A stretch of 64,000 nucleotides of DNA from Marinimicrococcus sp033875255 (GCA_033875255.1 JAWZSN010000017.1:62001-126000), one strand, 5' to 3'; shown: positions 25,627 through 34,516, counted from the stretch's first letter. Notes: generated from the sequence alone by a model not told the origin. A program made the numbers and translations.

Positions 25627-26572
25627 CGCCCTCTCCGACCGCCTGCTGTCCATCGACCGGCCGCCATGCCGCCGGCAGACAGCGCCACATGAGAAGTGTG
25701 ACGGTAGCGAAGGTCGCCACGCCTACCGCCTGATGCAGCACCGCCAGCGAGCGCGGCACCTCGAAAACGATCACGCTCGCGCCCAGCAGGATCTGGGCGC
25801 CCACCAGGGCCAGCGCTACCGCCGCCAGCTGCCGGAGCGCCCCGGGCACCCCGCTGCGCATCCGGCTCACCACGAAGACAAGGAGCACGGCAAGGCCGGT
25901 AGCGGCGGCCAGGCTGCGATGCGTGAAGTGGATCGCCACGCCCGGATCGGACAGATCGGGGATCAGCGCGCCATCGCACAGCGGCCAGGTGGAGCAGGCC
26001 AGCGACGAGCCGCTCTTGGCGGTCATCGCGGCGCTCGCCATGGCGAGCAGCGCCAGCAGCCACGCGCCGGCGCCGAGCCAGCCGATGGCGGCAAACCGCG
26101 TTGCCGGCGCCGTGCCGCCGGCACGCTCGAAGATCAGCAGGATAACCGTCAGCACGAAGAGCGCATTGCCCAGATGCAGCGCCACCGACCAGGGGCTGTT
26201 GCGGTCCAGGACCGTGATGCCGCCCAGGAGCTTTTGGATCAGCAGCAGGCCGATCAGCAGGCCGGCTGCGAAGACGAGGCCGGGCAGCCGGCGGCGCTGG
26301 CGCACGCACAGGACGGCCAGCACCAGCACCAGCGGGCCGAGCATGAAGGCGGCGACCACCCGGTGGATCCACTCGAGCATCACCTGCCAGTACGCGTAGC
26401 CCATGTTGGGCACGGCCTCGAGATCCGAAGGCAGGGGCAGCCAGTGGCCATAGCAGGTGGGCCAGTCGGGGCAGGACAGACCGGAGTTGGTGGCGCGAAC
26501 CACCGCCCCCAGCACGATCAGCCCGAAAGTCAGCAGGGCGCAGGCCCCTGCGGTCCAGCGTAACGCGCGCAC
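25601..26572 (-). CDS. ctaA: Heme A synthase, form with two cysteine pairs
   Basis: CtaA oxidises a methyl group of heme O to a formyl group, giving heme A for the aa3 oxidase encoded next to it. The 323-residue protein has eight membrane helices. The heme-related histidines are His70 (with Glu67 in LEWIHR), His133, His218 and His280. Two cysteine pairs, Cys34-Cys40 (CPDWPTC) and Cys193-Cys199 (CSTWPLC), resemble Bacillus CtaA, whereas the usual alphaproteobacterial and mitochondrial Cox15 form lacks them. It begins 4 bp after surf1 in the oxidase operon. Confidence 0.93.
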   Translation of the reverse strand: MRALRWTAGACALLTFGLIVLGAVVRATNSGLSCPDWPTCYGHWLPLPSDLEAVPNMGYAYWQVMLEWIHRVVAAFMLGPLVLVLAVLCVRQRRRLPGLVFAAGLLIGLLLIQKLLGGITVLDRNSPWSVALHLGNALFVLTVILLIFERAGGTAPATRFAAIGWLGAGAWLLALLAMASAAMTAKSGSSLACSTWPLCDGALIPDLSDPGVAIHFTHRSLAAATGLAVLLVFVVSRMRSGVPGALRQLAAVALALVGAQILLGASVIVFEVPRSLAVLHQAVGVATFATVTLLMWRCLPAAWRPVDGQQAVGEGDGLALRSA

Positions 26573-26576
26573 GACC

Positions 26577-27314
26577 TCAGCTCTCTCCGCGTTTCAGGCC
26601 AAGAAGAACGTAGAAGATCACCAGCACCACGGCCAGCGAGTACCAGGTGATGGCATAGCCCAAATGATCGTTCCGGTAGGCGACAGCCACCGTCTGCGGC
26701 ACCAGGTCGCCCTCCGCCCCGGCGGCGCCCTCGGCGGCCAGCGAGACCGGCAGGACCGGGCCGTCCAGCCAGCGGACGAGCGCCTCGCCATCGTACCAGT
26801 ACCAGCGCCGCGTCTCGGGATGGTTGTCCGGCGTGAAGGGCGCCTGCCGGGCGTCGCCGCGCCAGCGCAGCACACCGGTGAGCTCGACGTGGCGCCGCTC
26901 GCGAAGCGTCGGGGGCTCGCCGGGCGGCAGAAGCTCGGCCGGCAACCAGCCGCGCTCGACCGGCAGCAGCCTTCCGTCGGCGAGCTTCAGCGGCGTCACG
27001 AGAATGGCGCCGACGCGCCCGCCCTCGCCCCGCGTGCCCATTGCCAGCGAGCGGTCGCCGAGCAGCTCGCCCGCCACCGTCACCCGGCGAAAGTCGAGGG
27101 CGGCCCAGTCGGTCGTCGCGGCGGGCAGCGGCACGGGCGGCAGCGCGAGCCCCTGCTCGGAACGCGCGATCAGGTCGAGCTTCCAGTGGAGCCGCGCGAC
27201 CTGCCAGGTCCCCAGGGAGACGAGCAGGCCCAGCGCCATCGCGCACAGGACGGTAAGGAGCAGACCCGGCCGGAAACGGCGGGGCGGCCGGCTAGTTGCC
27301 GGAGCGGAACTCAT
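26577..27314 (-). CDS. SURF1-family cytochrome oxidase assembly protein
   Basis: SURF1 (Shy1) proteins help deliver or insert heme A into subunit I of aa3-type oxidases. The 245 residues show the classic layout: one N-terminal helix (LLLTVLCAMALGLLVSLGTWQ), a periplasmic domain with the YWYDGEALVRWL and LPVSLAAEG segments, and a C-terminal helix (YAITWYSLAVVLVIFYVLLG). The GTWQ and ITWYSLA boxes are family hallmarks. The start lies inside the end of the DUF983 gene (23-bp overlap), and ctaA follows 4 bp later, so both heme A genes are coupled. Confidence 0.93.
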   Translation of the reverse strand: MSSAPATSRPPRRFRPGLLLTVLCAMALGLLVSLGTWQVARLHWKLDLIARSEQGLALPPVPLPAATTDWAALDFRRVTVAGELLGDRSLAMGTRGEGGRVGAILVTPLKLADGRLLPVERGWLPAELLPPGEPPTLRERRHVELTGVLRWRGDARQAPFTPDNHPETRRWYWYDGEALVRWLDGPVLPVSLAAEGAAGAEGDLVPQTVAVAYRNDHLGYAITWYSLAVVLVIFYVLLGLKRGES

Positions 27315-27654
27315 GGCGGCGGTGCTTGTACTGGAGGGCGATGAGCAGGCCCTTGAGGGGCCGCAACATGCCGATGCAAAGGACGGTGGCGAGCGGGAGC
27401 CAGACCAGCATGTGCAGCCAGACGGGCCAGCCGTACCGGACCTCCGTGACGAGGGCCCCGCCGACCACGAGAAAGCCGGCCACGAGGACGATGAAGGCCA
27501 CCGGCCCGTCGCCGCTGTCCTGCCCGGCGAGATCGAGGCTGCATCGCTCGCAGTGCTGGCGGACGTCGAGAAAGCCGCGGAAAAGCCGGCCCTGCCCGCA
27601 GCGCGGGCAGCGGCCGGCCAGTCCCGTGGCGAACGGCCCGGGCGTGGTCGTCAC
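27292..27654 (-). CDS. DUF983 membrane protein with two zinc-finger-like CxxC pairs
   Basis: The 120-residue protein starts at a GTG (27654) that overlaps the coxC stop as GTGA. Two CxxC pairs, Cys16-Cys19 (CPRCGQG) and Cys35-Cys38 (CERCSLD), precede two membrane helices (about residues 52-70 and 77-98). DUF983 genes are regular members of alphaproteobacterial aa3 oxidase operons between coxC and surf1, so a role in oxidase assembly or metal handling is likely but unproven. A longer in-frame extension upstream is rejected because it lies entirely inside coxC. Confidence 0.88.
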   Translation of the reverse strand: MTTTPGPFATGLAGRCPRCGQGRLFRGFLDVRQHCERCSLDLAGQDSGDGPVAFIVLVAGFLVVGGALVTEVRYGWPVWLHMLVWLPLATVLCIGMLRPLKGLLIALQYKHRRHEFRSGN

Positions 27655-28511
27655 CCGGCCGGCGTGCTCGTCCAGGAGAGGGCGCCGCCCCACACATAGA
27701 CGCACACGAAGAGGAACAGCCACACCACGTCGACGAAGTGCCAGTACCAGGCGGCAGCCTCGAAACCGACATGCTTGTCAGCGTGGAACGCCGCGCGATA
27801 GGCGCGGATCATGCACACGAACAGGAACACGGTGCCGACGAAGACATGGAACCCGTGGAATCCGGTGAGCATGTAGAAGCTCGAGCCGAAGTTGCCCGAC
27901 GAGATCTTCAGGCCCTCACCGATGGCGTGCAGGTACTCGTAGACCTGGAAGCCGGTGAAGATGACGCCCAGGCCCACCGTGAGCAGCAGCGCCTTGAAGG
28001 CGGTGCGCTGGTCGTTCTCGCGGATCGCGTGATGCGCCCAGGTCACCGTGGCACCCGAGAGCAGCAGGATCAGCGTGTTGAGGAGCGGGATGTCCCAGGC
28101 GTCGACCGGCTTGATGCCCTCAGGCGGCCAGGAGACGGCCATCGTGTCGGGCGGATAGAGCGCGCCCCAGAAGAACGCCCAGAAGAAGGCGAAGAAGAAC
28201 AGCACCTCGGTGGTAATGAACAGCGCCATGCCGAGCCGCAGGCCGCGCGCCACGACCGCCTTGTGAGAGCCGGCACGGCTCTCCCGCAGGACGTCGCGCC
28301 ACCAGCCGAACATGGTGCCGATGATGCACAGGATGCCCAGGATCAGGATGAGGCCGCCACCTGCCGCCTCGTGCATCCACAGCACGCCGCCCACCGTGGC
28401 CACCAGCGCCGACATCGCGCCGACGAACGGCCACGGGCTGGGATCCACCAGGTGGTAGTCGTGCTTGACCTCGTGTCCGTGGGCGTGGACCGCTTCCGCG
28501 CTGCCCGCCAT
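27651..28511 (-). CDS. coxC: Cytochrome c oxidase subunit III
   Basis: Subunit III of the aa3 oxidase has seven helices and stabilises proton uptake. The 286-residue protein carries hallmarks of the family: HDYHLVDPSPWP at the start (residues about 14-25), FFWAFFWGALYPP in the middle, and GFHGFHVFVG plus AAWYWHFVDVVWLFLF toward the end. It lies 42 bp after ctaG and its stop overlaps the next start. Together with coxB and coxA it supplies the complete catalytic core. Confidence 0.97.
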   Translation of the reverse strand: MAGSAEAVHAHGHEVKHDYHLVDPSPWPFVGAMSALVATVGGVLWMHEAAGGGLILILGILCIIGTMFGWWRDVLRESRAGSHKAVVARGLRLGMALFITTEVLFFFAFFWAFFWGALYPPDTMAVSWPPEGIKPVDAWDIPLLNTLILLLSGATVTWAHHAIRENDQRTAFKALLLTVGLGVIFTGFQVYEYLHAIGEGLKISSGNFGSSFYMLTGFHGFHVFVGTVFLFVCMIRAYRAAFHADKHVGFEAAAWYWHFVDVVWLFLFVCVYVWGGALSWTSTPAG

Positions 28512-28553
28512 CAGTCCGACCTCCTCAAACCTTGATTGTTGCGCACTGCCCGG

Positions 28554-29129
28554 TCAGCTCGCGGGCGCGGCCGCACGTTTCTGCCGAAGCTCCTGCGTCG
28601 CCTCGGCGTCGATGAAGAACGTATAGGAGAGCGTGATTTCCCGCACCTCCTTGGTATTCCTGTCCTCGAGCATTTCCGGGTCGACGAAGAAGGACACCGG
28701 CATGTCCACCTTCTCGCCCGCCTCGAGCACCTGCTCGTCGAAGCAGAAGCAGGCTATCTTGGCGAAATAGGCACCGACCTTGTGGGGCGTCACGTTGTAG
28801 AGCGCGCGCCCGACGATAGGCTGGTCGCTGAGATTTTCCGCCTCATAGAAGGCCAGCTCCTGCTCGCCTGGGAGAACCTCCATGCGCCGCTGCACCGGCC
28901 GGAACCGCCAGGGCAGGTCCGGGTCGATGTCGGCGTTGAACTGCACGACAACCGGGGTCTGGACCACCTCCATCGCCACCGTCTCGGCCCGCTGGGTCGT
29001 GCCCCCGAAGCCGGTGACCTGACAAAACAGCCGATAGAGCGGCACGGCGGAGGCGGTGAGCACCAGCATGCCGCCGATGACGACGACGAGCCCTGCGGCG
29101 ATCCGGTTGTTCTTGCGGCTCCCACTCAA
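28554..29129 (-). CDS. ctaG: Cytochrome c oxidase copper chaperone, CtaG/Cox11 type
   Basis: CtaG (Cox11) is a membrane-anchored copper chaperone needed to form the CuB site of subunit I. The 191 residues have one N-terminal helix (about 10-33) and a periplasmic domain with the CFCF copper motif (Cys127 and Cys129) and the conserved Cys36 in LFCQVTG. The start is a TTG at 29129 that overlaps the upstream small gene's stop as TTGA; no ATG gives a complete membrane anchor. The next gene is coxC. Confidence 0.94.
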   Translation of the reverse strand: MSGSRKNNRIAAGLVVVIGGMLVLTASAVPLYRLFCQVTGFGGTTQRAETVAMEVVQTPVVVQFNADIDPDLPWRFRPVQRRMEVLPGEQELAFYEAENLSDQPIVGRALYNVTPHKVGAYFAKIACFCFDEQVLEAGEKVDMPVSFFVDPEMLEDRNTKEVREITLSYTFFIDAEATQELRQKRAAAPAS

Positions 29130-29257
29130 TTCACGTTGCCCCCGATCTTGACCATGGTGATCAGGTAGAAGAGCACCACCAGGGCCGCGAGCAGCGCGCC
29201 CAGGGCGATATTCTTGCGGTTGCGGCGCCGCCGCTCCTCCTCGCTCATGCCGGTCAT
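29126..29257 (-). CDS. 43-residue single-helix membrane protein of the oxidase operon
   Basis: The frame begins at an ATG (29257) overlapping the ctaB stop as ATGA and ends at a TGA (29126) overlapping the ctaG start as TTGA. The protein has a charged, arginine-rich N-terminus (EEERRRRNRKN) and one helix of about 20 residues, then a short polar tail. A small protein at this position, sometimes called CoxF, is usual in alphaproteobacterial oxidase operons, and its role in assembly is not well defined. An in-frame Met three codons later is an alternative start. The double overlap is strong evidence that the gene is real. Confidence 0.85.
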   Translation of the reverse strand: MTGMSEEERRRRNRKNIALGALLAALVVLFYLITMVKIGGNVN

Positions 29258-30207
29258 GTCAGTCCCCGCAGCAGGGGATCGAGCAGACGGTCTGCCACCA
29301 TCGCGGCGAACAGCAAGAACAGATAGAGGATCGAGAAGCGGAAGGTGCGCATCGCGGTGACATCCGAATCATCGCGCCAGAGCTTGAGCGCGTAGAACAG
29401 GAAGCCCGCGCCCAGCAGCGCCGCCGCCGCACCGTAGAGCAGACCCAGGTCGCCCGTCGCCGTCGGCACCACGGAGACCGCCAGGAGGATGACGGTATAG
29501 GCCACGATATGCCGACGGGTCACGGTGCGCCCGGCCACCACGGGCAACATGGGCACGCCGACCTTGTCATAGTCGCCCGTCCGGTAGAGGGCGAGCGCCC
29601 AGAAATGGGGCGGGGTCCAAAGGAAGATGATGGCGAACATGACGAGCGGCAAAAGCGCCACGTCGCCCGTCACCGCCGTCCATGCGACGAGCGGCGGAAA
29701 CGAGCCCGCCGCACCGCCGATCACGATGTTCTGCGGGGTCCGCCGCTTGAGGAACATCGTGTAGACGAAAACATAGAAGCCGATGGTGAGTGCCAGCAGG
29801 CCGGCGGCCAGCCAGTTGAGGGCGACGCCCATCACCATCACCGAGAGCAGAGCCAGGACCACGCCGACAGCGAGCGCTTCCTCGGGCGCGATCCGGCCCG
29901 TCGCGGTCGGCCGCAGGCGCGTGCGCGCCATACGGCAGTCGATGTCGCGATCGTACCAGTTGTTGATCGCCGCCGAGGCACCGGCCCCCACCGCGATGCA
30001 CAGCATCGCGGTAAAGGCGAGCAGCGGGTGAAGATCGCCCGGCGCCAGGAACAGGCCGACCCAGCTCGTGAAGACCACGAGCTGCATCACGTTCGGCTTG
30101 AGTAGCGTCCAGAAGTCGCGGAACTCGGAGCCCGCGACGGGGCGGTCCGCCAGGACCGCCCCCCCGCTGTTCTCCGCCGTGCCCAGACGCTCGGTTAACG
30201 TCGCCAT
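29254..30207 (-). CDS. ctaB: Protoheme IX farnesyltransferase (heme O synthase)
   Basis: CtaB (CyoE) adds a farnesyl group to heme B to make heme O, the substrate of CtaA. The 317-residue protein is a UbiA-family prenyltransferase with about nine helices. The first aspartate-rich motif is NNWYDRDIDCRMARTRLRP, and TPPHFWALALYRTGDYDKVGVPMLP contains the second conserved region. It lies 34 bp after coxA and overlaps the next gene by 4 bases. Making both heme-modifying enzymes with the oxidase matches cofactor supply to demand. Confidence 0.96.
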   Translation of the reverse strand: MATLTERLGTAENSGGAVLADRPVAGSEFRDFWTLLKPNVMQLVVFTSWVGLFLAPGDLHPLLAFTAMLCIAVGAGASAAINNWYDRDIDCRMARTRLRPTATGRIAPEEALAVGVVLALLSVMVMGVALNWLAAGLLALTIGFYVFVYTMFLKRRTPQNIVIGGAAGSFPPLVAWTAVTGDVALLPLVMFAIIFLWTPPHFWALALYRTGDYDKVGVPMLPVVAGRTVTRRHIVAYTVILLAVSVVPTATGDLGLLYGAAAALLGAGFLFYALKLWRDDSDVTAMRTFRFSILYLFLLFAAMVADRLLDPLLRGLT

Positions 30208-30241
30208 CAGCGCGGAAACTCTGCTTGCTCGGTTGCCGGGA

Positions 30242-31843
30242 TCAGTGCCCGCCGGCGCTCTTGACGACGGGCAGCTCGTTGAAGGTGTGGAACGGCGGCG
30301 GCGAGGATACCGTCCACTCGAGGGTCGTCGCCCCCTCGCCCCACGGATTGTCGGCGCACTTCGGGCCGGTCACGAAGGTCCGGTACAGCACGTAGAGGAA
30401 GAAGACCGCGCTGGCACCGGCGATGAAGGCTCCGACCGACGAGACCATGTTCCAGCCCGCATAGGCGTCGGGGTAGTCCGGGATGCGCCGCGGCATGCCG
30501 GCGAGGCCCAGGAAATGCTGCGGGAAGAAGGTGAGGTTCACGCCGATGAAGGTGAGCCAGAAGTGGATCTTGCCGAGGCTCTCCGGGTACTGCCGGCCCG
30601 ACATCTTGCCGACCCAGTAGTAGAAGCCGGCGAACACGCCGAACACCGCCCCCAGGCTCAGCACGTAGTGGAAGTGCGCCACCACGTAATAGGTGTCGTG
30701 CACCACCTGGTCCATGCCGGCATTGGCCAGCACGACACCGGTCACGCCGCCCACGGTGAACAGGAAGATGAAGCCCACCGAGAAGAGCATCGGCGTGGTG
30801 AAGCGCAGCGAGCCGCCCCACATCGTCGCCACCCAGGAGAAGATCTTGATGCCGGTCGGCACCGCGATGACCATGGTGGCCGCCGTGAAGTAGGCCTTCA
30901 CGTCGACGTTCATGCCCACCGTGAACATGTGATGGGCCCACACCACGAAGCCGATCGCACCGATCGCCACCATCGCGTAGGCCATGCCCAGATAGCCGAA
31001 AATCGGCTTTTTGGAGAAGGTCGAGATGATGTGGCTGACGATGCCGAAGGCCGGCAGGATCATGATGTAGACTTCGGGGTGGCCGAAGAACCAGAACAGA
31101 TGCTGGTAGAGGATCGGATCACCGCCGCCGGCCGGGTCGAAGAAGCTGGTGCCGAAGTTGCGGTCGGTCAGCAGCATCGTGATGGCGCCGGCGAGGACCG
31201 GAACGGCGAGCAGCAGCAGGAACGCCGTCACCAGGATCGACCAGGCGAAGAGCGGCATCTTGTGCAGCGTCATGCCCGGCGCGCGCATGTTGAAAATGGT
31301 GGTGATGAAGTTGATGGCGCCCAGCAGCGAGCTGACGCCGGCCAGATGGAGCGAGAAGATCGCGAAATCGACCGCCAGGCCGGGATGGCCCACCAAGCTC
31401 GAGAGCGGCGGGTACATCGTCCAGCCGCCGCCCATCCCGATGCCCACCACCGAGGACAGGAAGAACAGGGCCGAGGCGGGAACGAGCAGCCAGAAGCTGA
31501 TGTTGTTCATGCGCGGGAACGCCATGTCGGGCGCCCCGATCATGAGCGGCATCATCCAGTTGCCGAAGCCGCCGATGAGAGCCGGCATCACGAAAAAGAA
31601 GATCATGATCAGGCCGTGCGACGTGACGAGCACGTTGAAGACCTGGTGATCCTCGATGAACTGGGTGCCGGGCTGCATGAGCTCGGCACGGAACACCATC
31701 GACATGGCCATGCCGATGAGGCCGGCGATGAATGCGAACACAAGGTACATCGTGCCGATGTCCTTGTGGTTTGTCGAATAGACCCAGCGCTTCCACCCGC
31801 GGGGGGCGCCGTGGTCGTCGGCATGTGCTGCTGCGTGAGCCAT
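30242..31843 (-). CDS. coxA: Cytochrome c oxidase subunit I
   Basis: Subunit I holds heme a, heme a3 and CuB and pumps protons. The 533 residues contain twelve helices and the expected ligands: a heme a histidine in VTSHGLIMIFFF, HPEVYI for CuB and the Tyr-His cross-link, the HHMFTVG pair, and HFHYVLSLG for both hemes. The ALIGGFGNWMMPL segment carries the asparagine residues of the D channel, so this is an A-family, aa3-type enzyme. It lies 32 bp after coxB. Confidence 0.98.
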   Translation of the reverse strand: MAHAAAHADDHGAPRGWKRWVYSTNHKDIGTMYLVFAFIAGLIGMAMSMVFRAELMQPGTQFIEDHQVFNVLVTSHGLIMIFFFVMPALIGGFGNWMMPLMIGAPDMAFPRMNNISFWLLVPASALFFLSSVVGIGMGGGWTMYPPLSSLVGHPGLAVDFAIFSLHLAGVSSLLGAINFITTIFNMRAPGMTLHKMPLFAWSILVTAFLLLLAVPVLAGAITMLLTDRNFGTSFFDPAGGGDPILYQHLFWFFGHPEVYIMILPAFGIVSHIISTFSKKPIFGYLGMAYAMVAIGAIGFVVWAHHMFTVGMNVDVKAYFTAATMVIAVPTGIKIFSWVATMWGGSLRFTTPMLFSVGFIFLFTVGGVTGVVLANAGMDQVVHDTYYVVAHFHYVLSLGAVFGVFAGFYYWVGKMSGRQYPESLGKIHFWLTFIGVNLTFFPQHFLGLAGMPRRIPDYPDAYAGWNMVSSVGAFIAGASAVFFLYVLYRTFVTGPKCADNPWGEGATTLEWTVSSPPPFHTFNELPVVKSAGGH

Positions 31844-31875
31844 CCCGCTCGATCCCTCTCAGACGTCCTTGTGTG

Positions 31876-32712
31876 TCAGCGCGGGTCGACCTGGGCCGCC
31901 GCGAGGCGGTAGGCCGGGGCGTCGACCGCCGCGAACTTCTGCTGCGCTTCCTGCACCCACGCCTCGAACTGATCGGCCGGCAGGGCCTCGATCGTGATCG
32001 GCATGAAGCCGTGATAGACGCCGCAGAGCTCGGAGCACTGACCGTAATAGGTCCCGGGCTGGTCGATGTTGATCCACAGCTCGTTGAGCCGTCCGGGGAC
32101 CGCGTCGACCTTCACGCCCAGCGAGGGCATCGCCCAGCTGTGCAGCACGTCGGAAGCGGTGACCTGCACCCGGATGTTCACGCCGGCCGGCACGACGACC
32201 CGGTTGTCGGTCTCCAGCAGCCGGAGCTGACCCGGCTGAAGGTCCTCGTCGGCGATCATCGTGGCGTCGAAGGCGAAGTTGCCGTGGTCGGGATACTCGT
32301 AGCTCCAGTACCACTGACGACCGATCGCCTTGATGGTCATCTCGGTCTTGGGCTGCACCTCCTGGAAGTAGAGGAGCTTGAACGACGGCACGGCCATGAT
32401 CACGAGGATCAGCACCGGAACGGCGGTCCAGACCACCTCGAGAAGGGTGTTGTGGGTACGCTTGGACGGAACCGGATTGCGGTCCTCGCGGAAGCGCACG
32501 GCCACATAGATCAGCAGCGCGAGAACGAACACGCTGATGAGGACGCAGATCCACAGCAGGAGGTCGTGGAAGCTGGTCACCCGTTCCATGATGGGCGAAT
32601 GGGCCGGCTGCAGGCCCAACTGCCAAGGCTGCGGGGCCGCGGCGTGGGCGACCTGGGCGAAGCCCGCCGCCGCCATAACGCCCCCCAGCAGGCGCAAGAT
32701 CCTCGATGGCAT
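31876..32712 (-). CDS. coxB: Cytochrome c oxidase subunit II with CuA site
   Basis: Subunit II accepts electrons from cytochrome c through CuA. The 278-residue precursor has a signal peptide (cleavage likely after VAHA at residue 24) and two helices (about 50-72 and 92-112). The CuA ligands are His191 (DVLHSW), Cys226, Glu228, Cys230, His234 and Met237 in CSELCGVYHGFM. The ATG at 32712 is preferred over a longer frame because it starts the signal peptide and follows GGTACGAGG. It is the first gene of the oxidase operon; no cytochrome c domain is fused to its end. Confidence 0.97.
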   Translation of the reverse strand: MPSRILRLLGGVMAAAGFAQVAHAAAPQPWQLGLQPAHSPIMERVTSFHDLLLWICVLISVFVLALLIYVAVRFREDRNPVPSKRTHNTLLEVVWTAVPVLILVIMAVPSFKLLYFQEVQPKTEMTIKAIGRQWYWSYEYPDHGNFAFDATMIADEDLQPGQLRLLETDNRVVVPAGVNIRVQVTASDVLHSWAMPSLGVKVDAVPGRLNELWINIDQPGTYYGQCSELCGVYHGFMPITIEALPADQFEAWVQEAQQKFAAVDAPAYRLAAAQVDPR

Positions 32713-33077
32713 GGCGCCTCGTACCTCTCCACTCGAAGCTTTGTCAGCACGCCGCGCTGGCGCGCAAGCGGCGTGATCCCGGTGCCGAATCCACGGGTGG
32801 CCCCGCCGGCGCTCTGTGCCGGAAGATAAAAGTGACCCCGCCGCAAAGCGCGTGACAGATTGTCGCAATACGCGAGAATTCAACCGTTTGGCGGCACCAC
32901 CGGATGGCGCAGTTTATCCATTTTGCCGCCCGACGCGACGGAATTCTGTGCGGCCTTCTGCCGTCTGCTCCTGAAGATCCGCATCCCCGGGCCACGTCTT
33001 CTCCGCGCTTGGGGAGAAAGACCTCGTCGAGAGCGGACGCAAGGCTGCCTGAACACCGTCGTGAGGAACCGCCAGGC
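32713..33077. other. Divergent spacer between coxB and the EAL gene
   Basis: These 365 bp must hold the promoters of the oxidase operon and of the EAL gene. The middle (32820-32900) is unusually AT-rich for the window. It contains the short inverted repeat GACA-N3-TGTC (32855-32865), a possible regulator site. I could not assign convincing -35 and -10 pairs. An ATG at 32904 is in frame with the EAL gene, but bases 32904-33077 use codons unlike the neighbours (many ending in T or A), so I treat them as noncoding. Confidence 0.5.
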
Positions 33078-34460
33078 GTGCATTTTGATAACGTTGAGGT
33101 TGAGGCGGCCAGCACGCCCGACGAACGTGCGCGGCGCGGGCTGGCGGCGCGGGCACGCCACCTGGCCGTGGCGGGCCGGGACCCGCTCACCGGCCTCCTC
33201 AGCCGGGTTACCCTGCTGAAGAAGCTGGAGAGGCTCGTCCGCCGCGAGGAGCAGCTCGCGCTGCTCTGCGTCGACCTGCGCGACTTTCGGGTCCTCAACG
33301 AATCGCTGGGCCACGCCACCGCCGACGCGCTGCTCGTGGCGGTGGCGCAGCGCCTGCGCCGCATCTTTCCCGAGGCTCCGGCATTGGCGCGCATTGGGGG
33401 TGACGCGTTCGCCGTCGCCTGCCCCGGCATCTACAGCGACGCGGAAGCCCGGGAGCAGGCGGAGCGGCTCGTCAGCGAGCTCTCGCGCCCCTACAGCGTC
33501 GCGGGGCGCGTGGTGCGTGTCGGCTGGTGGATCGGCGCAGCGCTGTGCCCGGCGCACGGCGACCGGTCGGAGGCCCTGCTGCGCGGTGCCGAAGCTGCCC
33601 TGCAGCGCGCCCGGGCCGAGCGCTGCGACGCGCCGGCCCTCTTCGCGCCGGCCATGCGCGTCGAGCTGCGCCAGCGCGCAGCGCTCGACTGCGACCTGCG
33701 TCGCTCGCTCGACGAGGACCATTTCCACCTCGCCTACCAGCCGATCCACGCGCTGGGCGACGGTGCCTTCGTGGGCGTGGAGTGCCTGCTCCGCTGGCGC
33801 CATCCCGAGCGCGGCGAGGTGCCCGCCGGCGACTTCATCCCGCTGGCCGAGGAAACCGGGCTGATCGTGCCGCTGGGCGCGCGCGTGCTTGGCCGGGCCT
33901 GCCGCCAGGCGGCCCAGTGGCAGACGGCGGGGCTGCCGCCTTTCCGGATCGCCGTCAATCTCTCGGCCAGCCAGTTCGCACAAAGCGACCTCGTCCAGAC
34001 GGTCGAGGAGGCGCTTGCGGAATCCGGGCTGCCGGCCCGCATGCTCGAGCTCGAGATCACCGAGCGCGTGCTGGTGGCCGACGTCGAGGGGGCGCTCGAG
34101 GTGATCCGCCGGCTCAGGGCGCTGGGCGTTCGCATGGCGCTCGACGATTTCGGCACCGGCTACTCCTCGCTGGCCTATCTGCAGCGTTTCCCCTTCGACC
34201 GCCTGAAAATCGACCGCAGCTTTGTGGCCGGGCTCGGTGGCGAGGGACCGGGTCCGTCGATCGTGAGAACAATCGTCCAGCTGGCGCATTCGCTGCAGAT
34301 GGACGTGGTCGGCGAGGGCATCGAGACCCCCGCGCAGCTCCATCAGCTACGCCGCGCCGGCTGCGACTTCGGCCAGGGGTGGCTGTTCGCGCGGCCCTGC
34401 CCGGCAGCACGGATCGCCCAGCTGGCGCGCCTGCGAAAGCCGCTCGCCGAGGCGGTCTGA
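33078..34460 (+). CDS. Cyclic-di-GMP phosphodiesterase with degenerate GGDEF and intact EAL domain
   Basis: The 460-residue soluble protein has a GGDEF domain (about 30-190) whose signature reads GGDAF (107-111), so cyclase activity is unlikely, though it could still bind GTP. The EAL domain (about 205-450) keeps the catalytic set: Glu235 (written ECL instead of EAL), Asn294, Glu326, Asp356-Asp357 in LDDFGTG, Lys377, Glu413, Glu416 and Gln433, so c-di-GMP hydrolysis is expected. The GTG at 33078 follows GAGGAA by 9 bases. No sensor or membrane domain is present. It is convergent with rsmE. Confidence 0.9.
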   Translation: MHFDNVEVEAASTPDERARRGLAARARHLAVAGRDPLTGLLSRVTLLKKLERLVRREEQLALLCVDLRDFRVLNESLGHATADALLVAVAQRLRRIFPEAPALARIGGDAFAVACPGIYSDAEAREQAERLVSELSRPYSVAGRVVRVGWWIGAALCPAHGDRSEALLRGAEAALQRARAERCDAPALFAPAMRVELRQRAALDCDLRRSLDEDHFHLAYQPIHALGDGAFVGVECLLRWRHPERGEVPAGDFIPLAEETGLIVPLGARVLGRACRQAAQWQTAGLPPFRIAVNLSASQFAQSDLVQTVEEALAESGLPARMLELEITERVLVADVEGALEVIRRLRALGVRMALDDFGTGYSSLAYLQRFPFDRLKIDRSFVAGLGGEGPGPSIVRTIVQLAHSLQMDVVGEGIETPAQLHQLRRAGCDFGQGWLFARPCPAARIAQLARLRKPLAEAV

Positions 34461-34516
34461 GTCGGGCTGGAGCGCCTTGCGCCGCCCTGCCGCCACGGGC
34501 CTGCAGGCCGGCGGCT

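Noticed and set aside
32904..33077. N-terminal extension of the EAL protein from an ATG at 32904
   Set aside because: Codon use differs sharply from the neighbours, and a GTG at 33078 has a good ribosome binding site.
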